From Phycisphaerae bacterium (GTDB lineage: Bacteria > Planctomycetota > Phycisphaerae > UBA1845 > PWPN01), in NCBI GenBank assembly GCA_018003015.1, contig JAGNEZ010000002.1, positions 1 to 64,000 of the forward strand: a stretch of DNA of 64,000 nt. The letters run 5' to 3'. Positions 35,445 to 45,026 of the stretch are shown here, piece after piece (within the stretch, counting starts at the first letter, position 1; every line of letters begins with the position of its first letter). A model generated the notes under the pieces. That model saw only the letters and a program-made list of their open reading frames with translations. It had not been told where the DNA came from and made no database searches. The position numbers were made by a program, and so were the translations under genes.

Positions 35445-36028
35445 GTCGGGGGGGATCTGCCTTCCGGAGGCTTCTGGAGGGGACTGGGCTCCCTGGGCAT
35501 GGGAACATGATCCAGGGACACCTTCAGCCCCTCGGCCACGATGGCGTGCGCCCGCTCGCCCTCGAGATCAACCGCAACCACCCGACCGTCCAGGGTGACA
35601 AGCAGACTCGCCGGTATCGCCCGAACAGCCAACCTGCGGCTGGGACGGAGGTCGCCGCTGTCCGAAACGATCGGCCAGGGCAGTTGCCATCGAGCGGCCA
35701 GGTTCAGGATGTCATCCTCCGAGTTTGCCCGGCAGAGCGTGAGCACCTCCAGCCCTCGGTCGTGAAATCGCCGGAACAGCATGAGAGACGACTTGGCCAA
35801 CGCGTCGATTTGCGGGCTTCTCATGTCCCACGCGAGGAGCAGCAGGAATCTGCCGTCCGGCGGCCGGGTGGTCACCACCATACCTTCAACGCTGGTGAAC
35901 TCCAGTTTGGGGATGACATCGCCCGGCCGGTGGCGGCGAGGCGGAGCATCCTGGCCGTGCATGACCAGGGGATGGACGGACATCAGTCCGGCAACGTAAA
36001 TGCACAGTCGCATCGCGCGAGGGGTCAT
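35255..36028 (-). CDS. redoxin/TlpA-like protein with antisense-coded tail
   Basis: A 257-residue protein with a signal peptide and a thioredoxin-like fold: KLEFTSVEGMVVTTRPPDGRFLLLLAWDMRSPQIDALAKSSLMLFRRFHDRGLEVLTL, spread over the usual first half, then VSDSGDLRPSRRLAVRAIPASLLVTLDGRVVAVDLEG (cis-Pro in AIPAS). The CxxC pair is absent (WDMRSPQ at that place), so disulfide chemistry is unlikely. GGAGG seven bases before the ATG at 36028 fixes the start. The last 63 codons are antisense to the 3' end of the sugar isomerase gene, because no stop occurs until 35255. This tail is probably an accretion. Confidence 0.72.
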   Translation of the reverse strand: MTPRAMRLCIYVAGLMSVHPLVMHGQDAPPRRHRPGDVIPKLEFTSVEGMVVTTRPPDGRFLLLLAWDMRSPQIDALAKSSLMLFRRFHDRGLEVLTLCRANSEDDILNLAARWQLPWPIVSDSGDLRPSRRLAVRAIPASLLVTLDGRVVAVDLEGERAHAIVAEGLKVSLDHVPMPREPSPLQKPPEGRSPPTQSVSRKARAFLASSSSLGRSPRVKVSTMSGPWVKPPFLSRSITARKFTWPLPGVTSTFLGCR

Positions 36029-36246
36029 CGAGCACCTCCAGGCCGAGATCATGCTAAGGGGGCAGCGCGCCCAGCTCAAGTCGGCCGGCATGACGGTCCC
36101 CCTGCATCCCTGACCGACACCGTCATCCGACAGGACCACGTCACCCTCGCCGACCACACGGCAAGCCGAAGGCGCGTCATCACGCGGCTTTCGCGAAAAC
36201 CGTGCGACCAGTCTCTGGGCACGCGTCTGTCGCACGGCCGTGGTGC

Positions 36247-36849
36247 TCACCGGAGGCCGGTGATCGCCCATACGTAGTACTCGTCGCGGTGGTTCCGCAG
36301 CGACAGACCATCGTGACGTGAAACCAGCTGCGCAAACGCCACCCGCTGCTGACCGTCGGTGTTGGTGTTGACGAGCAGGCCCTGGGGGCTGAATCCGACG
36401 GCCAGGACAAAATGATCGACGAGCCAGGTGGGGTTCTCATCCGGGTAGATCTTGACCCCACAGATCAAGGGGTAGCCGCGGCGGAGCTGCTCAACGATCC
36501 AGGCGACACAGGCGTCCGCGTCATGGTGGGAGCGGTCCCAGGTTACGTACGCGACCGACAGGGATTCGAGGGCTTTCTCGATGTCGTTCTCGTAGAGGTC
36601 AGGCTGCGCCGGCCGGCCGGCCCGGTTGATCGCGACTTGTGACACCTCCTTGCCAAAAAAGCCCATGGCCATCTGAATACAGGTCTCGCCACACCATCCG
36701 ACGGTCTTGTCCGGTCGGTTCGGATCCCAGCCGCGATCCGGGATTCCGAGATCGACGCTGTCTCGCACCGGCGGGGGCCCGGCCGAACACCCGGCGAGCA
36801 ACAGGGCGAGTACAGCCAACCCTGCGGCAGTCTCTACGTTCCGGTTCAT
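36247..36849 (-). CDS. C39-like papain-fold lipoprotein
   Basis: A 200-residue lipoprotein (LALLLAGC, Cys21) of the peptidase-C39-like family. Candidate catalytic residues are Cys53 in TVGWCGETCIQMAMGFFG, His in WLVDHFVLAVGF and Asn or Asp in LVNTNTDGQQRV. Classic C39 domains cleave double-glycine leaders, but stand-alone lipoproteins of this fold have unknown substrates. It lies about 220 bases upstream of the redoxin gene on the same strand. The GH16 gene is divergent. Confidence 0.8.
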   Translation of the reverse strand: MNRNVETAAGLAVLALLLAGCSAGPPPVRDSVDLGIPDRGWDPNRPDKTVGWCGETCIQMAMGFFGKEVSQVAINRAGRPAQPDLYENDIEKALESLSVAYVTWDRSHHDADACVAWIVEQLRRGYPLICGVKIYPDENPTWLVDHFVLAVGFSPQGLLVNTNTDGQQRVAFAQLVSRHDGLSLRNHRDEYYVWAITGLR

Positions 36850-37113
36850 CAGGACGCTCCTCTTCGCCGGGGCGGGTCACCGAACGGCCCGGCATGCCAT
36901 CGGGCCCGGCCAGACCTGTCTCCCGGCAATGCCGGGTACCGATGTCGCCCCGGTCGGGCGGCAACGCCGGGTCGCATGGTACTCTCTTCCGGTGTCGGAG
37001 GCACGGGGGAGGGGTCGCGGCTTCGACGGGGTCTCGCTGGCGTATCCGGGCCGGTTGCGCGTATAGTGTCATCTCAGCGGGAGTCAATTGGCGCAATGCT
37101 GGAGGAGCGGTCG

Positions 37114-38037
37114 ATGAAGTGCTTGATTGGGCTTTGCCTCGCCGTCGTCGCGGTTAACCCTGCTCTCGGGGCGGAATGGAAACTGGTGTGGTCCGACGAG
37201 TTCGACAAGCCCGGCTTGCCGGACGCGAAGAAATGGGACTACGAGGTGGGTTTCGTGCGCAACAACGAGGCCCAGTTCTATACCCGTGCCCGAAGTGAGA
37301 ACGCACGCGTCGAGGACGGCCGCCTGGTAATCGAGGGTCGCCGGGAGAAGTGGAAGAACCCCGATTTCAGACCAGAGGCCGGATCTGGCAGCCGGAGCCG
37401 TCGAGGTCAGGAGTTCGCGGAGTACACTTCGGCCAGCCTGATCACCAAGGGCAAGGCCGCCTGGACGCACGGGCGGGTCGAAGTGCGGGCCAAGATGCCG
37501 ACCGCGCGCGGCACCTGGCCGGCGATCTGGATGCTCGGGACGAATATCCGCGAAGTGGGCTGGCCCAGGTGCGGAGAGATCGACATCATGGAGTTCGTCG
37601 GCTTCGAGCCGGGCGTGATTCATGCGAACGTTCATACCCAGAAGTACAACCACACCAAGGGCAACGGCAAGGGCGACAAGATCACCATCCGTGACGCCTC
37701 GGAGACGTTCCACGTGTATGCCGTGGAGTGGGACGTGGAGAAGATGAGCTTCTTCGTCGATGAGAAGAAGTACTTTACCTATCGCAACGAGAGAAGCGGC
37801 ACGGACGCCTGGCCCTTCGACAAGGACCACTACCTCATTCTGAACCTGGCCATCGGGGGAGCCTGGGGCGGGCAGAAGGGTATCGACGAAAGCGCGTTCC
37901 CGCAGCAGTTCTGCATCGATTATGTGCGGGTGTACCAGCCCGCGGATGGGAAGGTGGATCGTTCACCGCGAACCCCAGCGAGCACGCCGAGCGACACCAA
38001 GCCGCCAAGCACCCCCGCTGCGGCAGCACCAAAGTGA
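37114..38037 (+). CDS. GH16 endo-beta-glucanase-type glycoside hydrolase
   Basis: A 307-residue secreted GH16 enzyme, a jelly-roll fold that cleaves beta-1,3 or beta-1,4 linkages (laminarin, agar, lichenan and others in different subfamilies). The catalytic motif is GEIDIME at 154-160, with Glu155 as nucleophile, Asp157 and Glu160 as acid/base. WKLVWSDEFD and the TWPAIWMLG segment are also typical. Signal peptide MKCLIGLCLAVVAVNPALGA. GGAGGAG is six bases before the ATG at 37114. TATAGT at 37062-37067 could be a -10 box, but no -35 is found. The C-terminal 30 residues are Pro/Ser/Thr/Ala-rich. Substrate unknown. Confidence 0.95.
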   Translation: MKCLIGLCLAVVAVNPALGAEWKLVWSDEFDKPGLPDAKKWDYEVGFVRNNEAQFYTRARSENARVEDGRLVIEGRREKWKNPDFRPEAGSGSRSRRGQEFAEYTSASLITKGKAAWTHGRVEVRAKMPTARGTWPAIWMLGTNIREVGWPRCGEIDIMEFVGFEPGVIHANVHTQKYNHTKGNGKGDKITIRDASETFHVYAVEWDVEKMSFFVDEKKYFTYRNERSGTDAWPFDKDHYLILNLAIGGAWGGQKGIDESAFPQQFCIDYVRVYQPADGKVDRSPRTPASTPSDTKPPSTPAAAAPK

Positions 38038-38070
38038 GGTCCCCTAACGCCTGAGAATAAGGAGGGGCGG

Positions 38071-38736
38071 TCAGGAACAACGGCCGGCGATATCCATATG
38101 CCGGTCAGTGATCATTTGGAGTTGGAGAGAACCCAGACCCGCCTTGGCCAGCTGGGAACGCACCTCATCAGGCGTGTAGGCTGCCAGAAGCGAGCGGTAG
38201 TACGCCTCCTGCAGCAGGGGCGACTCCTGGCCCGCGTGCCGCTCGACGATGCACCGGGCGGCCTCAGCGGTCGCCGGGCGAGCAAGGTCGCGAACGAAAA
38301 CCACCGCCCCTGGGCGAGCCAGCCGCTTCACCTCCCACCATAGGTCCTCCGTCGCGCTGATGTGATGGAGGATGCTGTTGGAGAAGATCACGTCAAAGCT
38401 CTTTGAGGCCAGAGGCAGCCGCTTGGCGTCCCCAAGCACCAGAACGAGTGACGAACTCAACCCGCGATCTCGAATCCCGGAAACAGCGAGCTTGAGCATG
38501 GCCAGCGAGGCGTCTGCCGCCACGACTCTCCAGTGCGGCCGGCGCTCCAGCAGACGCATGGGAATGTCGGCCGGACCGGTGCCCAGATCCAGGGCTCGGG
38601 CTTGGCGGCATGGACCGGCCCATTCGACCAGCCGATCGACGAACGCCTGATTGACCTCGGAGAAATCCGCCCGGGCATACGCCTCGGCCTCCTCCGGCAA
38701 ATCCATGTACTCCGGTTCCGGCTGACGCGGAAGCAT
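38071..38736 (-). CDS. class I SAM-dependent methyltransferase
   Basis: A 221-residue methyltransferase with motif I LDLGTGPADIPMRLL, motif II VVAADASLAMLKLA and post-motif FDVIFSNSILHHISATEDL. The ATG is three bases beyond the stop of the DUF2961 gene, so it is probably co-translated. The substrate is unknown. Members with similar size methylate small molecules or lipids. Confidence 0.92.
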   Translation of the reverse strand: MLPRQPEPEYMDLPEEAEAYARADFSEVNQAFVDRLVEWAGPCRQARALDLGTGPADIPMRLLERRPHWRVVAADASLAMLKLAVSGIRDRGLSSSLVLVLGDAKRLPLASKSFDVIFSNSILHHISATEDLWWEVKRLARPGAVVFVRDLARPATAEAARCIVERHAGQESPLLQEAYYRSLLAAYTPDEVRSQLAKAGLGSLQLQMITDRHMDIAGRCS

Positions 38737-38739
38737 CCT

Positions 38740-40746
38740 CTACCCCCGTATGGACCACGCCTGGTAGCCGAATACGTTCCAGGAGCCGGTTTCGACCTCA
38801 ATGCGGATGGCGAGCTTGTCCTTGCCCGCGGTCAACGGCGGGGGCAGGATGAAATCCTCCTCACGCCAGCGATCGACCTTGCAGTCGTCCGGCGTACCCA
38901 TGAAACCGACCGGCGAATCATCTACGCTCACGCGGGCACGGTGCCGACCTTCCGATTGGAGGTACAACCGCCGGAGCAACACACCCTTGTTGGCCGGGTC
39001 GATCTTCATCGTGAAGGACTCCTCGGTCGCCCCCTTGCGGCCGTCCACCTGCAACGTGAGCGAGGCCGGATCGCTCTCATCTCCCGTGAAAGTCGCCTTG
39101 GCTCCGGCCACGGATTCGCCCCCCTCGGCTCGGTAGGTGTGGGACTGCTCGCTGGAACCGTTACCGAGCTCGAGCATGTCGGTCGGGACCATGCCCGGCT
39201 GATCATCGAGGTAGCAGTAGGCCACGCTGGCGTAGTTCGTGACAACCACGTTGTTCAGGCCATGCTCCGTGCTGACCTTGATGCCCGATCGAAACGGGAT
39301 TCCACCCGCGAAGAAGCGATAGGCGGTGATCGCTCCGTTCCACTGGCCGTCAGCTCGCTCGCGGAACAGGTCGACTGCGGGCAGGCCGTGAAGCGGGAGC
39401 GAGTAGGGACCCTCCAGCCAGCGGTTGGACCAGCCGCCAAGGAACTCGTCCTCGTGGCCGGTGCCATTCAGGATCGGGTGCCGCCGACGGTCCGGCCAGA
39501 CACGCAGGTCGCCTTCCCACCATTGCTTGTTGTCGGCCGCATAGGGCTGCACCATGAGGCAGTGGCCCAGGTAGAGACCACGCCCTTCGTCGAAGTGCAG
39601 GATCAGATGGTCCTTTCCTGCGGTCGTGGGCCATTCACGATGGTAGACGGCCGTGAACAGCCCGGGCGGGCAGTCCTCCCCGCGGGCAGGCAAATCACTG
39701 ACCGCGATCTCGTAGTGAATCCCGTTGATCGAGCTGAACTGGTGATTCTCGAGGACGATCCTGGCCGCCTTGCGAAACGGCATGGGCAGATAGCAGTAAT
39801 ACGGGCCGCTGGAGCTCATGCCGATCGCCAGCGAGCGAACCGCCGTCTCGCCCAGGGCACTGCCGAAAAACGGTCCAAGAGGAACATCAACCGAGGGCTT
39901 CTCCTGGCCATCCCACCAGATTTTGAGCCAGAGGTGGTTCAGGTTGAACCCAGCTTGCGGCTGGCCGGGGTTGAGGCGAATGGCCCGGATCATCCCCGAC
40001 GTCTGGAGGTTCAGCAGCTCGGCCACCTTGGGCTTGTCGCGACGTTCATTGCCCGCGACCCCGACCGCGCCCCGGTACCACTTCATGCCGGACGAGCGGG
40101 CGGGCGGTGCCCCCACCGCGTCCCAGGCCGCAATCGCCGCCGTCAGATCCTCCTTGCCGGTCCAGGTCTGAACCCGCGTGCCGGGGGGAAAACGGTGATG
40201 GAAGGCATTGTAGAAACCGGCCAGCTTCTCCGTGGTGATAATCAAGCGTCGCTGGAAGGGGATGGGTACATACGCGACGTTCCCACCCGTGGCGATGTAG
40301 TCGTTGGCTACAAGCGGGGCCGGGAACATGGGATGGTCGCCGGTAAACAGCTCCCGTGCCTCCACCGCCGCTCGGGGCGTGTCCTCGCCATCGAGGTAAA
40401 AGCGGATCTGCCCGATGGGCAACTCATAGCCCTCGTGGATGCCCGTGAACCAGAGAGTGTAAAGGCAGCCGGGACCGTCAAGATCGACGATCACGTGCTC
40501 GCCGTTCGCAAGCCGGTATAGGGCTGAGTAGGTGCCCTCGAAGCCGTCGTTGTTACCGCCCGTCCGATCATAGCTCGAGAAGTAGCCGGCCTGCACCAGC
40601 CACTGAGGGCCTGGACACGAGCCGAACCTGAACAAGGCGTCAGACGGCCGAATCTCGGCCTGGGCCGCCGCTCTGAAGGGGCCCGCAGCCAAGACCAAAG
40701 CCATTAACGCCATTCCGAGGAAGCCGTTCGCGAACGATCTCAGCAT
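38740..40746 (-). CDS. DUF2961 (GH172) family protein, long form
   Basis: A 668-residue exported protein of the DUF2961/GH172 family, which includes difructose dianhydride-processing alpha-fructofuranosidases and exo-D-arabinofurananases. Signal peptide up to FRAAAQA. The core is PGCLYTLWFTGI (usual 'GpGvi.RiW'), FQRRLIITTE, PYYCYLPMPFRKAARIVLEN and GTGHEDEFLGGWSNRW, which replaces the more common GTGTEDYF. The last 130 residues are an extra beta-rich domain. It is the promoter-proximal partner of the methyltransferase. It shares family but not length with the copy at 45027. Confidence 0.87.
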   Translation of the reverse strand: MLRSFANGFLGMALMALVLAAGPFRAAAQAEIRPSDALFRFGSCPGPQWLVQAGYFSSYDRTGGNNDGFEGTYSALYRLANGEHVIVDLDGPGCLYTLWFTGIHEGYELPIGQIRFYLDGEDTPRAAVEARELFTGDHPMFPAPLVANDYIATGGNVAYVPIPFQRRLIITTEKLAGFYNAFHHRFPPGTRVQTWTGKEDLTAAIAAWDAVGAPPARSSGMKWYRGAVGVAGNERRDKPKVAELLNLQTSGMIRAIRLNPGQPQAGFNLNHLWLKIWWDGQEKPSVDVPLGPFFGSALGETAVRSLAIGMSSSGPYYCYLPMPFRKAARIVLENHQFSSINGIHYEIAVSDLPARGEDCPPGLFTAVYHREWPTTAGKDHLILHFDEGRGLYLGHCLMVQPYAADNKQWWEGDLRVWPDRRRHPILNGTGHEDEFLGGWSNRWLEGPYSLPLHGLPAVDLFRERADGQWNGAITAYRFFAGGIPFRSGIKVSTEHGLNNVVVTNYASVAYCYLDDQPGMVPTDMLELGNGSSEQSHTYRAEGGESVAGAKATFTGDESDPASLTLQVDGRKGATEESFTMKIDPANKGVLLRRLYLQSEGRHRARVSVDDSPVGFMGTPDDCKVDRWREEDFILPPPLTAGKDKLAIRIEVETGSWNVFGYQAWSIRG

Positions 40747-40858
40747 GGGACCAACTCCTTCTGTGAAGATAGCGTGAATTGTGCTCAGTTGGATCGGAAA
40801 CGCAAGCAGCCTCGAGGCTCAGGATCACCGGCCAACGTCGCGAAGACCCGGTCACAGC

Positions 40859-40886
40859 TTGACGTAACCTCTTCTCGCGTTAGAGT
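40859..40886 (+). promoter_or_regulatory. sigma70-like promoter of eno
   Basis: TTGACG (40859-40864), a 16-base spacer and TAGAGT (40881-40886). The -35 matches five bases and the -10 four. The expected transcript start near 40893 leaves about 74 bases before the enolase ATG. Confidence 0.45.
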
Positions 40887-40948
40887 ATGCGGCAATCTGG
40901 CCGGAATGTTCCCGGCTCGCGAACGGCATCGCCGCAAGGCGTTTTTGA

Positions 40949-42274
<1,326 letters not shown>

Positions 42275-42493
42275 GTACCGCCCAGGGAAGGAGTGACGGG
42301 CACGTGAGGTGAGAATCGCTCCCGGGTGCGCCGGATACGCCGCGGGGCGTTAAGCCCGACAGGGGCCATCGGCCGAGGAGGCCTGGCGGCAGTCAAGCGG
42401 CGGGCAGCTTAACGGTTTGCATGGTTCTCTCCGTCACTCCTTTTCTCGGCCGGTTCGACCCCTCCTGCCGATGGTGTACAAGGAGGTACGCTC

Positions 42494-43066
42494 GTGACTG
42501 ACCAACCCTTTCCGGTGGACTCCCGTCCGGCGATGTACCAGCCGCCCGCCCACCCCATCATGTTCTGGGTCCTGACCGGTCTGGCTCTGGCGATATTCAT
42601 TCCCTGCGTCCTCGTGCCCATGTGGATGGATACCGAGCAACTGCGCGAGGAAGAGCAAGCCATGGCCGCTCAGGTCACCGAACTCAAGGACCAGATTGCC
42701 CGTAACCAGGCTCGCATCGAGGCTTTGCTGGCCGATCCCCTGGTCAACGAACGGATTGCCCGGCGCGAACTCAACTATCGCCCGGAAGGGGAAGAAGTCA
42801 TCCACTGGTCCCCCTACGAACTCAGCACGGCTCACACCGTTCGATCAGAGGAGCCCCTCGCCACCTCGGCCGATGATCCCAACGGGCTCGATCGCTGGGT
42901 CGCCACGCTGTCTCACTGGCTGCCCCCGTGGCCTTGGCGAGACCTGTTCGGCCGGGCCCCCAATCGCTCTCTCTTCCTCCTGATGGCCGGTGGCCTGCTC
43001 CTCGCCGCCTTCGTCCTGTACACACCTGTCTTCGGACGGGCCCCACGCAAGGCCGGTCGGCCCTGA
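42494..43066 (+). CDS. DivIC/FtsB-like septum protein with second membrane segment
   Basis: A 190-residue protein of the septum-formation-initiator family. The GTG at 42494 is seven bases after a perfect AGGAGG. The first membrane helix (HPIMFWVLTGLALAIFIPCVL) is followed by a coiled coil (LREEEQAMAAQVTELKDQ onward) and by the typical end ARRELNYRPEGEEVI. Normal FtsB and DivIC are bitopic and near 100 residues; here a Pro/Trp-rich linker leads to a second helix (LFLLMAGGLLLAAFVLYTP), so the two ends would face the same side. In the family the coiled coil binds FtsL and FtsQ in the divisome. It follows eno by 220 bases. Confidence 0.8.
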   Translation: MTDQPFPVDSRPAMYQPPAHPIMFWVLTGLALAIFIPCVLVPMWMDTEQLREEEQAMAAQVTELKDQIARNQARIEALLADPLVNERIARRELNYRPEGEEVIHWSPYELSTAHTVRSEEPLATSADDPNGLDRWVATLSHWLPPWPWRDLFGRAPNRSLFLLMAGGLLLAAFVLYTPVFGRAPRKAGRP

Positions 43067-43205
43067 TGTCATCCGGCGTCAGGGCTACAGTCTCCAATCC
43101 CTCCAATAACCAGCTAATGCGCTCAACGGGGAGTCGATGCTCGGCGGTGAGGGGATACCCGGAATGCGGCCGTCGGCGGACGCGGGAAGCGGGCCCAGAA
43201 AAAGT

Positions 43206-43253
43206 GCCATCCTGGCGGCCGGTCGGGGGTCGTGGAGTAGCTGCCAGGATGGC
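43206..43253. repeat. perfect 11-bp inverted repeat, 26-base loop
   Basis: GCCATCCTGGC (43206-43216) and GCCAGGATGGC (43243-43253) are exact reverse complements around a G-rich loop. It lies about 140 bases past the FtsB-like gene. No T-run follows, so its role as terminator, RNA element or protein site is open. Confidence 0.55.
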
Positions 43254-43415
43254 GTTGGTCCGTGCCTGCTGGGTCCTTGACCCACGGCTTGATCGCATAT
43301 CCACACGTATTGTCGGCTCTCGCCATCGTTTGTGGTATGGGGAATATGCCTCAATCGTGACAGAATTCATTGAACCGTCACCGGCCCTCGGCAACCAGCC
43401 CGGCTGGCGGAAAAC

Positions 43416-43433
43416 GGGGCATTAGGGTGCCCC
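43416..43433. repeat. short perfect hairpin
   Basis: GGGGCA (43416-43421) and TGCCCC (43428-43433) pair around TTAGGG. It is about 75 bases upstream of the -35 box of the next gene; function unknown. Confidence 0.3.
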
Positions 43434-43508
43434 ATTCTGGCGACACGGGCCGGCGCGGACCTCAAGCAGCAATTCACAGGGCACACGGCAGAGATGTTCT
43501 TGGGTTGT

Positions 43509-43538
43509 TTGACACCCGTCGGCCGGGGTTCGTAGCAT
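43509..43538 (+). promoter_or_regulatory. promoter of the RdgC-like gene
   Basis: A perfect TTGACA (43509-43514), an 18-base spacer and TAGCAT (43533-43538; four of six). The transcript would start near 43545, 40 bases before the gene. Confidence 0.5.
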
Positions 43539-43549
43539 CCCCCTGCGAT

Positions 43550-43562
43550 CACAACGGTTGTG
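43550..43562. promoter_or_regulatory. 13-bp palindrome, probable operator
   Basis: CACAAC-G-GTTGTG is a perfect dyad just downstream of the predicted transcript start. That position fits a repressor site controlling the RdgC-like gene. Confidence 0.45.
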
Positions 43563-43584
43563 CTGACAAGGGAGGTTAGCGACC

Positions 43585-44790
43585 ATGGGGTTTTCAAGCG
43601 GCGCAGTGACGTTGAAACGGTTCTTCGTCCAGGGAAGCCTCCTCGATCGGGTGGACGAGTCTCTGCTGGAGAAGCTCACAACCCACGCCATAGGTCAGAG
43701 CGACGAGACAGCGACAGACAAGACCCACTTCGGCTGGGTAACCGGTGAACACCTCCTCGATACCCACTTCGAATGGTCCAAGAACGTAGTGGGCGACGGC
43801 CTGCATTTCGCCCTGCGCATCGACACGAACAAGCCGCCGGCCGATCTGGTCCGTAGCTACCAGCGAATGAATGAGCAGGCCATGCTTGAGGCAAGCGGCC
43901 GGCCCTTCCTGTCCAAGATCGAGCGGCGGGACGCTCGCGACCAGGCGATCGCTCGCGCCGATGCCGAGGCGGAATCGGGGACCTTTCGCCGAATGAAGCA
44001 GGTGCCGGTGTACTGGGATTTCAATCGGAACGAAGTCTACCTCGGCACCGCCGCGGCCTCGGCCGTGGACCGCTTCCTGCTCCTCTTCAGGCACACCTTC
44101 GACCGCGGCGCGGTGCCAGCTTCTGCTGGCGAACTGGCCAGCCGGTGGGCGACCAAGGCCGGGGAGGGCTCCGCTCTGGATAACGCTCGCCCAGCCCACC
44201 TGGTGAAGCCGCCGGAAGGAGCGGCCGAGCAGGACGACCCCCTCATCCCCGGTGAGCCCCGGAGCCGCGACTTCCTGGGAACCGAGTGGCTCACCTGGCT
44301 GTGGTACGCCTCTCACGTCGAGTCACCCGACGTGGCCACCTCGCAGGGCCATCCGGTGACTGTGCTCTTCGAGCGATGCCTCCAAATGGAGTGCGCTTTC
44401 AGGGTCAGTGGCACAACCACGATCACCGCGGACGGCCCCACCCGCCTGCCCGAGTCTTCCGCGGCCCTGGCGAGCGGCAAGCGGCCGGTGCGGGCCGGGC
44501 TTCATGTCGCCGTCCATGCTGATGTGTACGCGTTGACCGTCCGCGGCGACGCCATGAACTTCAGCGCGATCCGACTCCCCGACCCGGAAGACGGGGCCGA
44601 CCGGCAAACGGTGTTCGAGAGCCGAGTCGAGCACCTGCGGAACCTCATCGAGGGCATCGACGCCCTGTATCACGCGTTCCTGAAACGCCGTCTGTCGACC
44701 AAGTGGCCCCAGACCCTCGGCATCCTCCGCAACTGGGTGGCCGGCGGCGCGGCTCCGGGCAAGAGGACCGCCGAACTGGCCGTGTCCTGA
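43585..44790 (+). CDS. RdgC-like recombination-associated protein
   Basis: A 401-residue protein that I assign to the RdgC family from overall pattern: the opening MGFSSGAVTLKRFFVQG, then KTHFGWVTGEHLLDTHFEWSKNV, a helical charged middle, and a C-terminal half with TEWLTWLWYASH ('FLTWLWF' in relatives). E. coli RdgC (about 300 residues) is a ring-shaped DNA-binding protein that limits RecA. The version here is longer, as in other long RdgC-like proteins. GGGAGG lies upstream of the ATG. A promoter with an adjoining palindrome suggests regulated expression. An unrelated function remains possible because residue-level identity is low. Confidence 0.62.
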   Translation: MGFSSGAVTLKRFFVQGSLLDRVDESLLEKLTTHAIGQSDETATDKTHFGWVTGEHLLDTHFEWSKNVVGDGLHFALRIDTNKPPADLVRSYQRMNEQAMLEASGRPFLSKIERRDARDQAIARADAEAESGTFRRMKQVPVYWDFNRNEVYLGTAAASAVDRFLLLFRHTFDRGAVPASAGELASRWATKAGEGSALDNARPAHLVKPPEGAAEQDDPLIPGEPRSRDFLGTEWLTWLWYASHVESPDVATSQGHPVTVLFERCLQMECAFRVSGTTTITADGPTRLPESSAALASGKRPVRAGLHVAVHADVYALTVRGDAMNFSAIRLPDPEDGADRQTVFESRVEHLRNLIEGIDALYHAFLKRRLSTKWPQTLGILRNWVAGGAAPGKRTAELAVS

Positions 44791-45026
44791 ACCGCGCCCG
44801 GTCCTGATCAGCCGCCCGCGACCTTCGACGCCGATGACGCCCTTGGACACGAGGTGCAAAGGGCTTCCGACCGGCACCGCCTCAGCCGAGCCTCCCCCGG
44901 CCCTGCAGCGGCCGCGAGATCGTGTTGGACCTATAAGGTGGTTTCGTGTGGCCTCCGCTGTCTTGCACGGACCACCCGCCCCGCGTGACGATTGACCGGG
45001 AGCGCGGCTTCGCGTAGCTTCCCGCC

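Larger units (their letters stand above)
43067..43584. other. intergenic region with hairpins, promoter and operator
   Basis: About 520 bases. It contains a perfect 11-bp inverted repeat (43206-43253), a 6-bp hairpin (43416-43433), a promoter (43509-43538) and a palindrome right after it (43550-43562). No coding frame is credible. Confidence 0.5.

Noticed and set aside
38533-40521. 662-codon plus-strand frame opposite the DUF2961 gene
   Set aside because: Antisense shadow of a well-supported gene; Arg/His-rich and not family-like.
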